64,000 nt of DNA from UBA11612 sp965228575 (GTDB taxonomy: Bacteria > Pseudomonadota > Alphaproteobacteria > Rhodospirillales > Rhodospirillaceae). Shown piece by piece: positions 1 through 10,479 of this stretch. The translations under genes were made by a program, and so were the position numbers. The DNA is taken from positions 1-64,000 of the forward strand of contig CBDDHW010000045.1 in the NCBI GenBank assembly GCA_965228575.1, in the 5' to 3' direction. The notes beneath the pieces were generated by a model that was not told where the DNA came from, made no database searches, and worked only from the letters and a program-made list of their open reading frames with translations. Numbering within the stretch: position 1 is the first letter of the stretch; each line of letters opens with the position of its first letter.

Positions 1-1
1 A

Positions 2-677
2 TGGACAGTGCGCGCTGGCACAGGATTGGAAGTAGCGTCTTTAACAGAGAATGGTTCCTCACGTACGTCATACCTTGCTTCTCTTCCTCTCCTGGCTACC
101 TTTGACACGCGGAGCGATATCTTGGATCCAACGTCTGGGTGGAAAGTGTCTCTTGGCACTACACCCTATGTCGGTGCATTCGACGGATCTGTTGCCTTTT
201 TAGTTTCTGAAGTGGAGGGGAACGCCTACGTCCCGATTGATGATGGTAGGCGCTTCGTGTTCGCTGCGCGTGCATCAGTTGGGAATCTTGTTGGTTCGCC
301 TACTGACCAAGTGCCTGCAAATCGACGTTTTTACGCAGGCGGTGGCGGCTCTATTCGTGGCTTTGGATATCAATTAGTAGGCCCTTTAGATATCGAGGGC
401 GAGCCAATTGGCGGACGATCTCTAATTGAGGCTGCGGCCGAATTTAGGATTCGGGCGAGCGGTACAATCGGAGTGGTGCCGTTCTTCGACGCCGGATTGG
501 TCTCAACGTCTGCGATTCCTGGCGACGGTGGGACGTTGAGGACAGCTGCAGGTATAGGTGGGCGATACTATACGGCTGTCGGACCGCTGCGAGGTCGATA
601 TTGCCTTTCCACTTAATAAGCGCTCAGGCGTCGACAAGGGCTTTCAATTTTACATCAGCTTTGGTCAGGCATTTTAG
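2..677 (+). CDS. tamA: TamA-like outer membrane protein, C-terminal part (left-truncated, frameshifted)
   Basis: This is the C-terminal half of a BamA/TamA (Omp85) beta-barrel, the outer-membrane part of the translocation and assembly module. Visible marks are the loop-6 type motif GGGGSIRGFGYQ (about 345-380), a LIEAAAEFRIR strand and a GGRYYTAVGPLR strand near the end. The start lies before the window. In the frame open from position 2 the gene stops early at 616. Skipping one G at 592-593 gives VDIAFPLNKRSG and an aromatic end, FYISFGQAF, with a stop at 675-677, which is what an outer-membrane barrel should have. I therefore annotate through 677 with a one-base insertion. tamB starts three bases later, so the pair is an operon. 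TamA is the family call; BamA is less likely given the tamB neighbour. Confidence 0.85.
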
Positions 678-679
678 AG

Positions 680-3600
680 ATGACTCAATTGCTGGCCACA
701 TGGAGGAAAAAGATCAAAACGGCGCCCCGCCTCGTGCGTGTGGTGGGGTTGGCTCTCTCTGATTTTCATTTCAGCGTTCGTTGCTGTCGCTATTGTTGCA
801 TCGAGTCCAAATGGGCGCGCGTTTCTTATATCAACCGCGATTGAGCATATAGGCCGATCATTTAATCAGGATATCGCGTTCACTCAAAATATGAGCTCTT
901 CGTTCTCGAGGATAGATTTATCTGATGTATCGATAGCCGACTCCCAGGGTGTTTGGCTGACAATCGACGAGTTAAAGGTTCAGCTTCGACTCAGTTCATT
1001 CCTGCGCGGACATATTCAATTTGATTTCATTGATATGAATGTCGTCGAGTTAAGCCGGTTTCCTGAAATACCAAGTCAAAGTGATGCGCAGCGGCAATTT
1101 TCACTCCCGACATCGGGTCAATTGTACGAATCGCTTCAAGCAATGGAGCTCGAAACAGGTTCAGTTAATTCACTCCGACTGGGCACTGCAATTTTGGGAC
1201 GACCCACCGATATTGGAATTCAAGCATCACTAACGACGGGAGATAATGCTCAAACTATTGATGCGCGGCTTGAGTTAGTTGACAACATCGAGCCAAATTC
1301 CGCCCTGGTTTTGTTGCGCGCCTCTTCGCGCGACATCAACTTTCAAGCGTCGGGGCAGGCCGCGGGATTTTCCGCTCAAGGCGCGATAAGCGCGGATGAA
1401 TCCGGTGCTCTTTCAGGCAGGGCCCGCCTAGCTTGCGAAACACAGCCGTGTATCACATGGCAAGGCGGTGGAATTGACGACGGCAATGTGTCGCTGGCGT
1501 TTGCTGGAACATATGCAAAACCTGTTGTCGATGCGCAATTTACCTTAACCGAACTGATTGAGGGCAAGCGAACACTTGCGCAAATCCACGGTGTCATGAA
1601 CCTCACATATCTTGCATCTGAAATCGGCATCATCGCTGTTAAGTCACGCGGCCGCATAGACGGGGTCGTCTCCGCAATTCCTGAGATTTCGGCTTATGCT
1701 TCCGATAGTGGAGAATGGAGCTTAGAGGCAATTGTGCGAGATGACGCCATTGATGTCACTGGCGCTACTTTGACCTCAGGAGATGTTAGCGTCGATATAT
1801 CCAGCGTTGTACGGCCCACCGTTCTTTCTTCGCTACTTGCTGAAATTTCCATTCAGGACGGAGGTCGATTGCTCGGGCTAGATGACCCGCAATCCGTTTT
1901 TAAGGCTAAATTTGACTCGGATAACGTTGGTGGGCTGGACGATTTTCAAGGCCATATAGAAATCAGCTTAGAAGGAATTGATTCAATAAGTCCGCAAGTT
2001 GATGAGGTGATCCGCGCCACTGCCAATGTTGTGTCAGATCGCGAGACTATAGTCATCAGGGACTTAAAGGCGTTTTTCTCTGGTCTTCGCTTTCAGGGAG
2101 ACAGCACCTGGGGCAAATCCCCTGCGGGGCTAGATCATTCGTCCACGCGCGTTTCTATTGAAACATCACGCGAAGATTTTTCGAGTATTTTTCCGGAGTC
2201 TGTTGAAGGCGAGCTCAATGTCGATGGTTCTCTTTCCGCATTAGTGATTGGATTTGCAGTTCATGCGCCCAGAGTTTTGCAAGGGCAAGCCTCCGTTGCT
2301 GATATTTCCCTATCGGGAACGGCGAGAGGAAACGTCGAGGATCGCAGAGTCTCAGGAGAATGGACCGGCACCGGACAGTTATTTGGTGACGATGAGCTCT
2401 CAGCAGCATCGCAATTCATACTCACTGATACTGGCGGATCGCTCAATGCAATTAGGTTTTCCTCTAACGCCTTTGAGATGGATGGAGGTCTCGAATTCGA
2501 TTTTGATGGATATGCTACGGGAGATGTATCTGGTCGTTTTTCGGCATTGGAGCCATTGGGACGGGCGATCGGAATAGAAGCTTACGGAGATGCTGATTTC
2601 GAAGCATTAGTCGGAACGTCCGCCGGACGTGTATCGGTGACGGCAAATTTGCAATCAAATGCGATATCAGTACCAGGTGTTTCGGCAACGTTTTTGACCG
2701 CACAAGCGACAGTTGACGATGTGCTAGGTGCCGCTAATTTCGATGTCCAGATTGAAGCCCAAGCAGCTCAATTCGCAGGGCGTGTGGCAAACGCGTTTAC
2801 TGCCCGATCAAATGGAACATTTGATCGCTTTTCGGTTGAAGTGGCGACGTCAGGTAAAGAATTTTCGTCTTTGAATTTGGATATGGCAGCAGACGTTCTC
2901 TTGTCCGAGGGCGCGGAAGTGTCGATACGGCGCTTTATCACCAGCGATGGAGTTTATAAGGCGGAATTACTAGACTCGACACGGCTGGTCGTGTCTGAAA
3001 ACCGGTGGTTCCTTGAGCCAACCTCACTTAATTTTGCAGAAGGTACCGTTGAGGCCTCTTACGATTGGAATCGTGCAGATGGCACGATTTCTGCTGATCT
3101 GACAGCAACAGATATGTCGACTGACATTCTCATGGGCGAGCCGCGTGATTTTACCTCTGGGGTGATGGACGTCCATGTGTCTTTGTCCGGTCTTGATGAG
3201 TCAGCAGATATCGAACTGGTTGCGAGTGGGGAATTTCCGCCTCCGACCGATAGCGACGCCGATCCGATTCAAATGGAGTTGGTGCTCAATGCCCATGACG
3301 GTTTCGCTGTTGCGTCGGGCACAGCGTCGGGTTTTCCAGGAGATCCGGCTCAGCTGACCGCGCAATTCCCCCTAACACTTGATGTAAGAAATCGTCGTTT
3401 GGAAGCCGATGTCGATGCACCGGTGAGTGGAGCATTAAATTGGTCCGGCAACTTAGCTTCCGTGCTGCGGTTGTTCCCGATAGACGACCATATCCTAGAT
3501 GGAGCAGCGCAACTCGATGTAGCGGTCACCGGAAGTTTGGCTGATCCACAATTTACAGGAGGAGTTCGCGTTGCCGAGGGCACGTATGACTACCTTCCAG

Positions 3601-4679
3601 GCGGGACCACGATACGCAATTTGACAGCGGATATCTTCGCACAAAGTGCGGATGATTTTTCGTTTTCGCTCTCTGCAACCGATGTGCGTAATGGAACGCT
3701 CAACGCCTCTGGAGCCATTTACCAAAATGATGAGAGCGCAAGTTGGATTGCAGATATCTCAGCTGATGTCGATCGATTGGGTTTCGTCAACCGCGATGAC
3801 GTCACGGCGAGTGCGACAGGTGCACTTAGTTATAAAGGCCCGGTAAGAAGCGGAACATTGGGCGGCGAGCTACGAGTTGTTCGTTCAACAGCACGCTTGG
3901 ACGCATCATATCGGCCCGATGTACCCCTATTGCGTTCACCGTCCGCTCGAGGCTTACAAGACGCACAAGGGGATTCTTCTCCAATAAAATTGAACCTCGG
4001 ACTAGAGATCAATGATTTGCTACGCGTGGAAGGCCGTGGGCTTGAATCGTTGTGGCGTGGTCAGCTGCGCGTCGAGGGTGACATTCTGCGCCCAAGACTT
4101 GTTGGCGCCATGGTGCTTGATCGCGGAACATTTACGTTTCTTGGACAGACCTTCGTTCTCAACTCGGGCAGGGTTAATTTTACCGGAGGAAGGTCTATCG
4201 ATCCCGAGCTTGCTGTTACAGCTGAGCGTCAAACAGAAGACATTTCGGCTATTGTGTCGATTACCGGAAGAGCGAGTAAACCGACAATCACATTGTCGTC
4301 GCGGCCACCTTTGCCTCAGGACGAAGTACTCTCCCGCCTTCTTTTTCGCAAGGGATCCGGGCAACTTGGTCCCCTGGAATCCGTTCAACTCGCTAGCGCT
4401 GTTACAGAGCTCTCTGGCCTGTCCGACGGTGGATTTAATGGCGTGTTGAGACGCACGTTTGGCTTGGATGTGGTTAGCGTCGGTGGAGAAGATGGGGATT
4501 CGCTTGTTGTCGGTGAACAGATCGGAAGAAACATCTATGTTGCCGTCGAGCAGAATCTGACGGATAACAGTCGCAAGTTTGTTGTTGAATGGCGTTTTCT
4601 GCCCTCTGTGTCTTTGAAATCGACGGCGAGCGATGAAACTGGTGCTGATCTAGGCATACTTTGGCGGCGAGATTATTGA
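680..4679 (+). CDS. tamB: TamB translocation and assembly module protein (apparent frameshift near start)
   Basis: This is the large inner-membrane-anchored periplasmic partner of TamA (DUF490/AsmA-like). It is about 1,330 residues long, with one N-terminal membrane segment, long repetitive beta-rich sequence and a C-terminal DUF490 domain over roughly the last 350 residues (GTFTFLGQTFVLNSG, LSRLLFRKGSGQLGPLES). The end WRRDY is typical. Uninterrupted frame begins only at a GTG at 738, which leaves the membrane helix without its basic cytoplasmic lead. ATG 680 reads MTQLLATWRKKIKTAPRLVR in another frame and joins the helix (WLSLIFISAFVAVAIV) if one G is removed from the GGGG run at 745-748. 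I choose 680 because it gives a proper N-in anchor and lies directly behind the tamA stop. An ATG at 700 is in the third frame and fits less well. Confidence 0.9.
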
Positions 4680-4698
4680 GACATTAAGTGAGTTTTCT

Positions 4699-5007
4699 AT
4701 GAGAATATTTTGTGCGTTAGTGTTGGCTGTCCTTGGCACGAATATAGCGTCTGCTGAGACGACTACGTTTAGAGCAGAGGCCGAGGGGGATACCATAAAA
4801 ATATTTAGCCAGTCAGACGAAGAAAAAATCTGTACGGCTTGGGTTTATTTTTCGTTTATATATGAAGGCGAGCGGCATCACACTTTTACAACCTGCCCCG
4901 ATCGAAAAATTGCCATCTCCGACGACAAGGAAATTTGCAGGGTTACAAACGCAGAGATTGTAGAGCCCAAATTGGAAAGCGCCGTTGAATTTGAGTGCGA
5001 AGAATAA
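4699..5007 (+). CDS. Small secreted protein of unknown function
   Basis: This 102-residue protein has a clear signal peptide (MRIFCALVLAVLGTNIASA, cleavage after ASA). The mature part is about 83 residues and acidic, with four cysteines that could form two disulfides in the periplasm (KIC, TTC, EIC and FEC contexts). It starts 19 bases after tamB on the same strand, so it may be read through from the tam operon. I do not recognise a domain. The strand, signal peptide and tight spacing make it a likely real gene. Confidence 0.65.
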   Translation: MRIFCALVLAVLGTNIASAETTTFRAEAEGDTIKIFSQSDEEKICTAWVYFSFIYEGERHHTFTTCPDRKIAISDDKEICRVTNAEIVEPKLESAVEFECEE

Positions 5008-5044
5008 CGTGGCGTTTAACAGCGCGAATACACTGGCCGAGTCA

Positions 5045-5905
5045 TCAATCTCTAAAAACAACCGTTTTGTTCTCGTTGAGCAACACGCGTCCCTCCAGGT
5101 GCCACGCCACTGCCCGCGATAGAACGCGACGTTCTATATCCCTGCCTTTTTGCGCCAACGTTTTGGGTGTGTCCTTGTGTCCTGCCCGCTCAACGTCTTG
5201 TTCAATGATGGGACCGTCATCGAGAGTTGCTGTGACATAATGCGCGGTGGCACCTATTAATTTTACACCGCGTGCATGAGCTTGGTGGTACGGCTTAGCA
5301 CCCTTAAAACCCGGTAAAAATGAATGATGAATGTTGATGCAGCGACCTGCCAGCTTTGATGCGAGGCTGTCAGACAAGATTTGCATATAACGCGCCAACA
5401 CAACTAAATCCACGTTTTGTGCAGATACGATTTTCCATATCTCATCTTCCTGCGCCGTGCGCGTGTCAGATTCCACCGGAAGATGGTGAAAGGGAATGTC
5501 TCCAAATTCATGGTGCTGAAATGTCTCGCGGGGATGGTTGGATACAATCCCGGCAATATCCATTTTGAGCTCGCCCGTTCGCCACCGATAAAGTAGGTCT
5601 GCTAGGCAATGGTCCGCTTTTGATACCAGAATGAGAACACGCTGTCGGTTCGCCAGGTCTTTGACATCCCAGTGCATCGCAAATTTCGAGCCCACGGGCT
5701 CGAATTTTTGGACAAAAGCATCTAGGCCATGCTGCCCAACAAATTGAAAGCCGATTCGAGCGAAGAAAATGTCGGTTTCCTCATCGTCGTATTGGTGCGC
5801 TTCACGAATGTCGGCCCCGCTCGCAAAAAGCGTGGACGCGACAGATGCGACAATGCCCGGCTTGTTGGGGCAAGAGAGCGTTAATACGTAGTAATTTGAG
5901 GACAT
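5045..5905 (-). CDS. purU: Formyltetrahydrofolate deformylase
   Basis: PurU hydrolyses 10-formyl-tetrahydrofolate to formate and tetrahydrofolate in the cytoplasm, balancing one-carbon units and supplying formate for purine synthesis. The 286-residue length is normal. Residues 5-80 form an ACT domain (LTLSCPNKPGIVASVAS), and residues 88-280 the formyl-hydrolase/transferase fold. The catalytic triad of the family is visible as N191 and H193 in NIHHSFLPGFKGA and D229 in LDDGPII. It faces away from metY across a 145-base gap, so the two could share a control region. I saw no riboswitch there. Confidence 0.95.
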   Translation of the reverse strand: MSSNYYVLTLSCPNKPGIVASVASTLFASGADIREAHQYDDEETDIFFARIGFQFVGQHGLDAFVQKFEPVGSKFAMHWDVKDLANRQRVLILVSKADHCLADLLYRWRTGELKMDIAGIVSNHPRETFQHHEFGDIPFHHLPVESDTRTAQEDEIWKIVSAQNVDLVVLARYMQILSDSLASKLAGRCINIHHSFLPGFKGAKPYHQAHARGVKLIGATAHYVTATLDDGPIIEQDVERAGHKDTPKTLAQKGRDIERRVLSRAVAWHLEGRVLLNENKTVVFRD

Positions 5906-6050
5906 TTACTCGTTCTCGCGTCAGCACATGGGGACACCACACGCTCTTAACACATTCTGTTCACGCCCGGCAGCGTCTTCATTCTCGACCCTCTTGACCC
6001 CTTGGTAAATCTGCTTACTTTCCCTGCTCGCATACAATTTGAGGGCAAAA

Positions 6051-7346
6051 ATGGACAAATCTAAACTTCATCCCGAAACTCTAGCTTTACATGGCGGTTG
6101 GCGTGCTGACCCCAATACCGGCGCTGTGGCCGTGCCGATCTCTCAAACGACGTCATACCAGTTTAGGGATACGGAGCACGCCGCAAATTTGTTTGCGCTC
6201 AAAGAGCTGGGAAACATTTACACCCGGATAATGAACCCCACTCAGGATGCCCTCGAACAGCGCCTTGCGTCGATGGAAGGTGGCGTGGCCGCCCTGGCTC
6301 TAGCGTCGGGTCAAGCAGCCAGCACCTATTCCATTCTCAATTTAGCGAGCGCCGGTGACAATATCGTCACCTCCACAGACCTCTACGGCGGTACGTGGAA
6401 TCTTTTCGCTAATACGCTGAAGCAGATCGGAATTGAGGCTCGATTTGTCGATCCTGCGGACCCCGAGGGATTTGCGCGCGCGACCGATGACAAAACCCGG
6501 TGCTACTACGCTGAAACCCTGCCCAATCCGAAACTGGAAGTATTTCCTATAAAAGAAGTCGCGGACGTCGGGCGTAAGTTAGGCGTTCCTCTCATCGTCG
6601 ATAACACTGCTGCACCCATGATTTGTCGCCCTATTGAGAGCGGCGCGGCGGTAGTCATGTATTCGGCAACGAAGTATTTGGGTGGTCACGGTACGACCAT
6701 TGGCGGAGTTGTTATCGATGGAGGTAACTTTGACTGGGGAGCAAATGCCGAGCGCTTTCCACTCTTAAATACACCGGACCCAAGTTATCACGGCGCTGTT
6801 TGGACCGAGGCTGTGAAACCTCTTGGTCCCATTGCGTATATCCTGCGTATGCGGGTGACATTGTTGCGCGACATCGGTGCGGCGATTAGCCCTTTCAGTG
6901 CATTTCAGCTCATACAGGGAGTTGAAACTTTACCCCTTCGTATGCGCCGTCATTGTGAAAATGCAGCATTGATCGCACGCGCACTAAATGAAAACCCAAA
7001 GGTCACACGTGTGATTTATCCTGGTCTCATGGATGGCGAGGCCCGTAAGCGTGCGGACGCAGCGTTAGAAAAGGATATGTATGGAGCGCTCATCGGGTTC
7101 GAGCTGAAAGACGGTATGGAAGCCGGTCAACGCTTTATCAATGCCCTCGAGCTCTTGTATCACGTTGCAAACATTGGCGATGCGCGTTCGCTCGCGATAC
7201 ATCCGGCGTCTACTACCCACTCCCAACTCTCGCAGGAAGATCAAGCGGCGAGTGGTGTAACACCTGGATATGTTCGGCTTTCCATTGGGCTAGAGCACGT
7301 GGACGACATTCTTGCCGACATCAATCAGGCGCTCGAAAAAGCGTGA
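6051..7346 (+). CDS. metY: O-acetylhomoserine/O-acetylserine sulfhydrylase
   Basis: This is a PLP enzyme of the Cys/Met metabolism family (COG2873 type). It makes homocysteine from O-acetylhomoserine and sulfide in methionine synthesis. The PLP lysine is K208 in SATKYLGGHG. D184 in LIVDNTAAP binds the pyridine nitrogen, and YTR (57-59) binds phosphate. The 431-residue length and the LHPETLALHGG start are typical of the MetY branch rather than cystathionine gamma-synthase. I use ATG 6051 because GAGGG lies at 6041-6045, five bases upstream. A TTG at 6039 would extend it by four residues without a ribosome site. Methionine gamma-lyase activity cannot be excluded from sequence. Confidence 0.9.
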   Translation: MDKSKLHPETLALHGGWRADPNTGAVAVPISQTTSYQFRDTEHAANLFALKELGNIYTRIMNPTQDALEQRLASMEGGVAALALASGQAASTYSILNLASAGDNIVTSTDLYGGTWNLFANTLKQIGIEARFVDPADPEGFARATDDKTRCYYAETLPNPKLEVFPIKEVADVGRKLGVPLIVDNTAAPMICRPIESGAAVVMYSATKYLGGHGTTIGGVVIDGGNFDWGANAERFPLLNTPDPSYHGAVWTEAVKPLGPIAYILRMRVTLLRDIGAAISPFSAFQLIQGVETLPLRMRRHCENAALIARALNENPKVTRVIYPGLMDGEARKRADAALEKDMYGALIGFELKDGMEAGQRFINALELLYHVANIGDARSLAIHPASTTHSQLSQEDQAASGVTPGYVRLSIGLEHVDDILADINQALEKA

Positions 7347-7373
7347 TTATTTAACTGCGCGACCAGCTGTTTT

Positions 7374-9326
7374 TTAAAAATCGGCGGCAAGACGCACGGT
7401 GTACCGCCGCGCGGGGAGCGTCGAGTAAATTCCTGACGCGCCGCCTACAGTCCATATAAAGGCATTGGTGACATTTTGGACATCGAAGCGTAGCGCCGCG
7501 GACGTGTCGTAAAGCGTGAAATTATAACGCGCGCCCAAATCCACAGTTGTCGCGGACTGAATCCTTACGGTGTTGAGTCGATTTGCGTAGTGTGAATCTT
7601 CATGATTGACCTGAGCATTTAGGGAAAAGCCTCGCCACGCAGCCGGTCCGTAATCGACGTTCAACCGTCCGACCACAGGCGTTCGCCCGGGCGGCACATT
7701 CCCAATCAACCCTTGGTCAACCGTTGTTCCCGAAACACGTGCCCGCAGAAGCATCGCTCCTGCGATCATTTTGAGACCCTCGATGGGTTGGCCGGACAAC
7801 GACACCTCGATGCCTCTGTGAGTCAGCGAGCCTACCCGGGAAAAAAGGTTGGTTGCGTCGCGATCAAAGTACGGCTTGCTGACCTCAAATACGCCAGCCA
7901 CCAGTGTAATGTCTGGCGTGATTTTGTAGCGAAGCCCGGCATCGATTTGCTCGGTTATACTGGCGGGCAAGGCCTCACCGGGATTAGAAGCGTTCTCAGG
8001 CGCGATTCCTGATTCTTCAAGCCCGCGTGTGTAGCTCGCATAAAGGCTGATGGAGCTTGTTAGATGCGCGGCGATACTTCCGTTGTATAGCCACGGGTTA
8101 TTCTCAGAAATAGCGGTAGGTAACGTCGGATGTACAACAGTGCGGCGATAGTAAGATTTTTGGAGTCCGGCACTAACCTCACCGACGCCCGGCCAGTTGG
8201 TGACAAAGCTGGCCCCGACTGTACCTTGGCGAACAGTATCTCTACTCTGTGGTCCAGGCGAAAATGTAGGCTCAGGAAATATGGTGGGAACGCCGATGGT
8301 CGCTGTTCCCAATGAGATTGTGTCGGTGCCGCCAAATGTTCTGCGAACTAGCCGGCCCTTTGCCGAAAAATGGAATGTGTGCCGCCGCGGGCCTTCAGCA
8401 TAAGCTCCGGACGCGCGCGCTTCACCGGAGTAAGAGCGTAAGAGTGGAGGAAGAGCTTCTCGGGCAAGTACCTCTGCAGTTCCGTCCGGTTGAGTATCTC
8501 TAAAGAAAAGGGCGGAGTCCGACGTCAAATTGTTGGATGAACGAAAGATGCCGGCCTGCAAACGCCAGTTACTCTGAACTATGGTTCGCGCGATCACGCC
8601 AAAATTTTTCTGTATGCGGCTTCGGCGTTCTGCCCAAGGTTGACCGTAAAATACGTTTCGATTGATTTTGGGCGGTAAGAATTCTCCCCCGACCAATACG
8701 AGCGGTTTGGATTCGGAGTCGTATCCTTTGCTTCTTTGATAGAAGCCAATGACTTCGGTGTTGTCCTGTGGGGTTAAATGCATCAGCACTGAAAAATCAT
8801 GGGCGTAAAACGAACTGCGCCAATCTTGCTCGGTTTGTTTAGCGCCGACACTGATGACTGTGCCGAGCTTTCCTTCGATGATCGGTGAGTCGAAATCGGC
8901 CTGACCGCCAATTGTTCGATAAGGCCCATAGACCCCGCTGACACTGATAATGGTTTCCTCCCCGGGTAGCCGTAGGCGGATATCAGCAATTCCGGTTGGT
9001 GCGGGAAACGGGTAGGACTGGGCGCTCAGTCCAACGCGGATTGTGGTGCTTTCGCTGAGATAGCTGCCGAAGCCGAAGCCAAAGGATTGCTGGTCATAAA
9101 ACAAACCTTCAATACGCATATTGCCCGCATCTTTGGGGCTAAATCCGCGAGCTTCGTTTTGGCTGTAGAGCCCGACGCTGTCGTCGCCAACCGATGAGCC
9201 AAAGGCATCTTCGGCGCTGGTGACCACATTCTCGGTAGCACGCTGGGCGTTTGCTGAATTTCCAAGAATAGAGAGAACGAGGATTAGGGTTGCGGCACTA
9301 GAGAGCCGAGTGTTTTTCTTCATCAT
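7374..9326 (-). CDS. TonB-dependent receptor, atypical plug (paralogue 1 of 3)
   Basis: This 650-residue outer membrane receptor has a signal peptide (SILGNSANA) and a mature start of QRATENVV. The N-terminal plug lacks the usual IRG run but has family blocks: EDAFGSSVGDDSVGLYS, RGFSPKDAGNMRIEGLFYD and YPFPAPTGIADIRLRLPG. A 22-strand-type barrel follows, with the block YTRGLEESGIAPENASNPGE and an aromatic end, YTVRLAADF. ENVV just after the signal peptide may act as the TonB box. It is the same family as the receptors at 10480-12447 and 13382-15322, with whole blocks identical. It is divergent from the nitrilase gene across 215 bases, so nitrilase and receptor could be co-regulated. The substrate is unknown; iron chelates or organic nitrogen compounds are both possible. 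Confidence 0.88.
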   Translation of the reverse strand: MMKKNTRLSSAATLILVLSILGNSANAQRATENVVTSAEDAFGSSVGDDSVGLYSQNEARGFSPKDAGNMRIEGLFYDQQSFGFGFGSYLSESTTIRVGLSAQSYPFPAPTGIADIRLRLPGEETIISVSGVYGPYRTIGGQADFDSPIIEGKLGTVISVGAKQTEQDWRSSFYAHDFSVLMHLTPQDNTEVIGFYQRSKGYDSESKPLVLVGGEFLPPKINRNVFYGQPWAERRSRIQKNFGVIARTIVQSNWRLQAGIFRSSNNLTSDSALFFRDTQPDGTAEVLAREALPPLLRSYSGEARASGAYAEGPRRHTFHFSAKGRLVRRTFGGTDTISLGTATIGVPTIFPEPTFSPGPQSRDTVRQGTVGASFVTNWPGVGEVSAGLQKSYYRRTVVHPTLPTAISENNPWLYNGSIAAHLTSSISLYASYTRGLEESGIAPENASNPGEALPASITEQIDAGLRYKITPDITLVAGVFEVSKPYFDRDATNLFSRVGSLTHRGIEVSLSGQPIEGLKMIAGAMLLRARVSGTTVDQGLIGNVPPGRTPVVGRLNVDYGPAAWRGFSLNAQVNHEDSHYANRLNTVRIQSATTVDLGARYNFTLYDTSAALRFDVQNVTNAFIWTVGGASGIYSTLPARRYTVRLAADF

Positions 9327-9541
9327 TTCCGAGGAGTAACGTGAGTTTTCAAAGATATTACTTCAACCGCTTTAACTTTCTCATAGGCCTAGACGGCCAT
9401 TTAGAGCAAATATTATGAGGCGAATATACGAGGCGATTCGCGCGCCGTATAGAGTCGATAAATCTAACAATCCGAGATATGGCGCTAAGGGCTAAATACA
9501 TGCTCGAATAGACCCTAGACCGGTGAGGGAGACGCTCAATA
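9327..9541. promoter_or_regulatory. Divergent control region between receptor 1 and nitrilase
   Basis: This is a 215-base AT-rich gap between two divergent starts. It must hold the promoter of the nitrilase and that of the receptor. A short palindrome TAGGCCTA lies near 9386-9393. I could not assign -35/-10 boxes or a known operator with confidence. Confidence 0.4.
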
Positions 9542-10477
9542 ATGGCCAAAGTCGCGGTAATTCAAACGCCACCAGCTTTGTTAGACCAGGCGAAAACCAT
9601 GGAAAAGGCCGTGAAAGCCGTGGAGGAAGCTGCGGGTGAAGGCGCGTCCCTGGTCGTTTTTCCAGAAACCTATATCCCGGGATACCCCTTTTGGGCGTGG
9701 CGCTTGAAACCTGAAGGCGACATTAAGTTATCAAACGAGATTCATGCGCGCCTTCGAGACAATGCAATTGATATGGAGCGTGATGACCTTCAACCCATAA
9801 AGGAGGCCGCCTCGAAACATAACGTGACTATTGTTGTCGGGTTTAACGAGCTTGATAGCCAGTATAGCGGAACCACTTTGTTCAATAGCGTTGCGGTCAT
9901 AGGTGCTGACGGCACCATCTTAAACCGTCACCGCAAATTGATGCCGACAAACCCAGAGCGCATGGTCTGGGGCATGGGTGATGCATCCGGTTTGCGGGTC
10001 GTTGATACGCCTGTAGGTCGGTTGGGTGCGCTGATATGTTGGGAAAACTATATGCCGCTGGCGCGTTACGCACTTTATGCGCAGAACATCGAAATTTACG
10101 TTGCGCCCACCTGGGACACCGGGGATAGCTGGATCGCAACCATGCAACATATCGCCAAAGAAGCGGGGTGTTGGGTGATTGGAACGTCCACGGCCATGCA
10201 GGGCAAGGACATTCCCGAAGATTTTCCTGGCCGGCAAACGCTCTTTGAGTCCGAAGAGTGGATCAATGACGGCAATGCTGTTGTTGTCAAGCCAATGGGC
10301 CAAATTGCTGCTGGGCCATTAAATCGAGAAAAACGTATTCTTTACACAGAAATTGATTCTGTCAGAGCGCTCCGGGCGCGCCGCACCCTCGATACCTGTG
10401 GTCATTACTCCAGACCCGACATCTTCTCGTTTGAAGTCGACCGGACGGTGCGCGCGCCCGTGAATTTCCGAGATTGA
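9542..10477 (+). CDS. Nitrilase (nitrilase/cyanide hydratase family)
   Basis: This is a 311-residue carbon-nitrogen hydrolase of the true nitrilase branch, which turns organic nitriles (R-CN) into carboxylic acid and ammonia. The catalytic Glu-Lys-Cys set is complete: E42 in VFPETYIPGYP, K132 in HRKLMPTNPER and C166 in LICWENYMPLAR. The CWEN sequence after the cysteine is characteristic of aliphatic/aryl nitrilases and cyanide-degrading enzymes rather than of amidases. No signal peptide is visible, so it acts in the cytoplasm. It ends two bases from the stop of receptor 2, which is convergent, and it starts divergently from receptor 1. This suggests that at least one of the neighbouring receptors imports its substrate; that link is inference. 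Confidence 0.92.
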   Translation: MAKVAVIQTPPALLDQAKTMEKAVKAVEEAAGEGASLVVFPETYIPGYPFWAWRLKPEGDIKLSNEIHARLRDNAIDMERDDLQPIKEAASKHNVTIVVGFNELDSQYSGTTLFNSVAVIGADGTILNRHRKLMPTNPERMVWGMGDASGLRVVDTPVGRLGALICWENYMPLARYALYAQNIEIYVAPTWDTGDSWIATMQHIAKEAGCWVIGTSTAMQGKDIPEDFPGRQTLFESEEWINDGNAVVVKPMGQIAAGPLNREKRILYTEIDSVRALRARRTLDTCGHYSRPDIFSFEVDRTVRAPVNFRD

Positions 10478-10479
10478 AA

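Noticed and set aside
700..760. tamB start at ATG 700
   Set aside because: It lies in the third frame, stops within 21 codons and would need a deletion rather than the +1 seen in the other three genes.
5906..6050. SAM riboswitch before metY
   Set aside because: I looked for the conserved pairing blocks of the SAM-II class in the 145 bases and did not find them.
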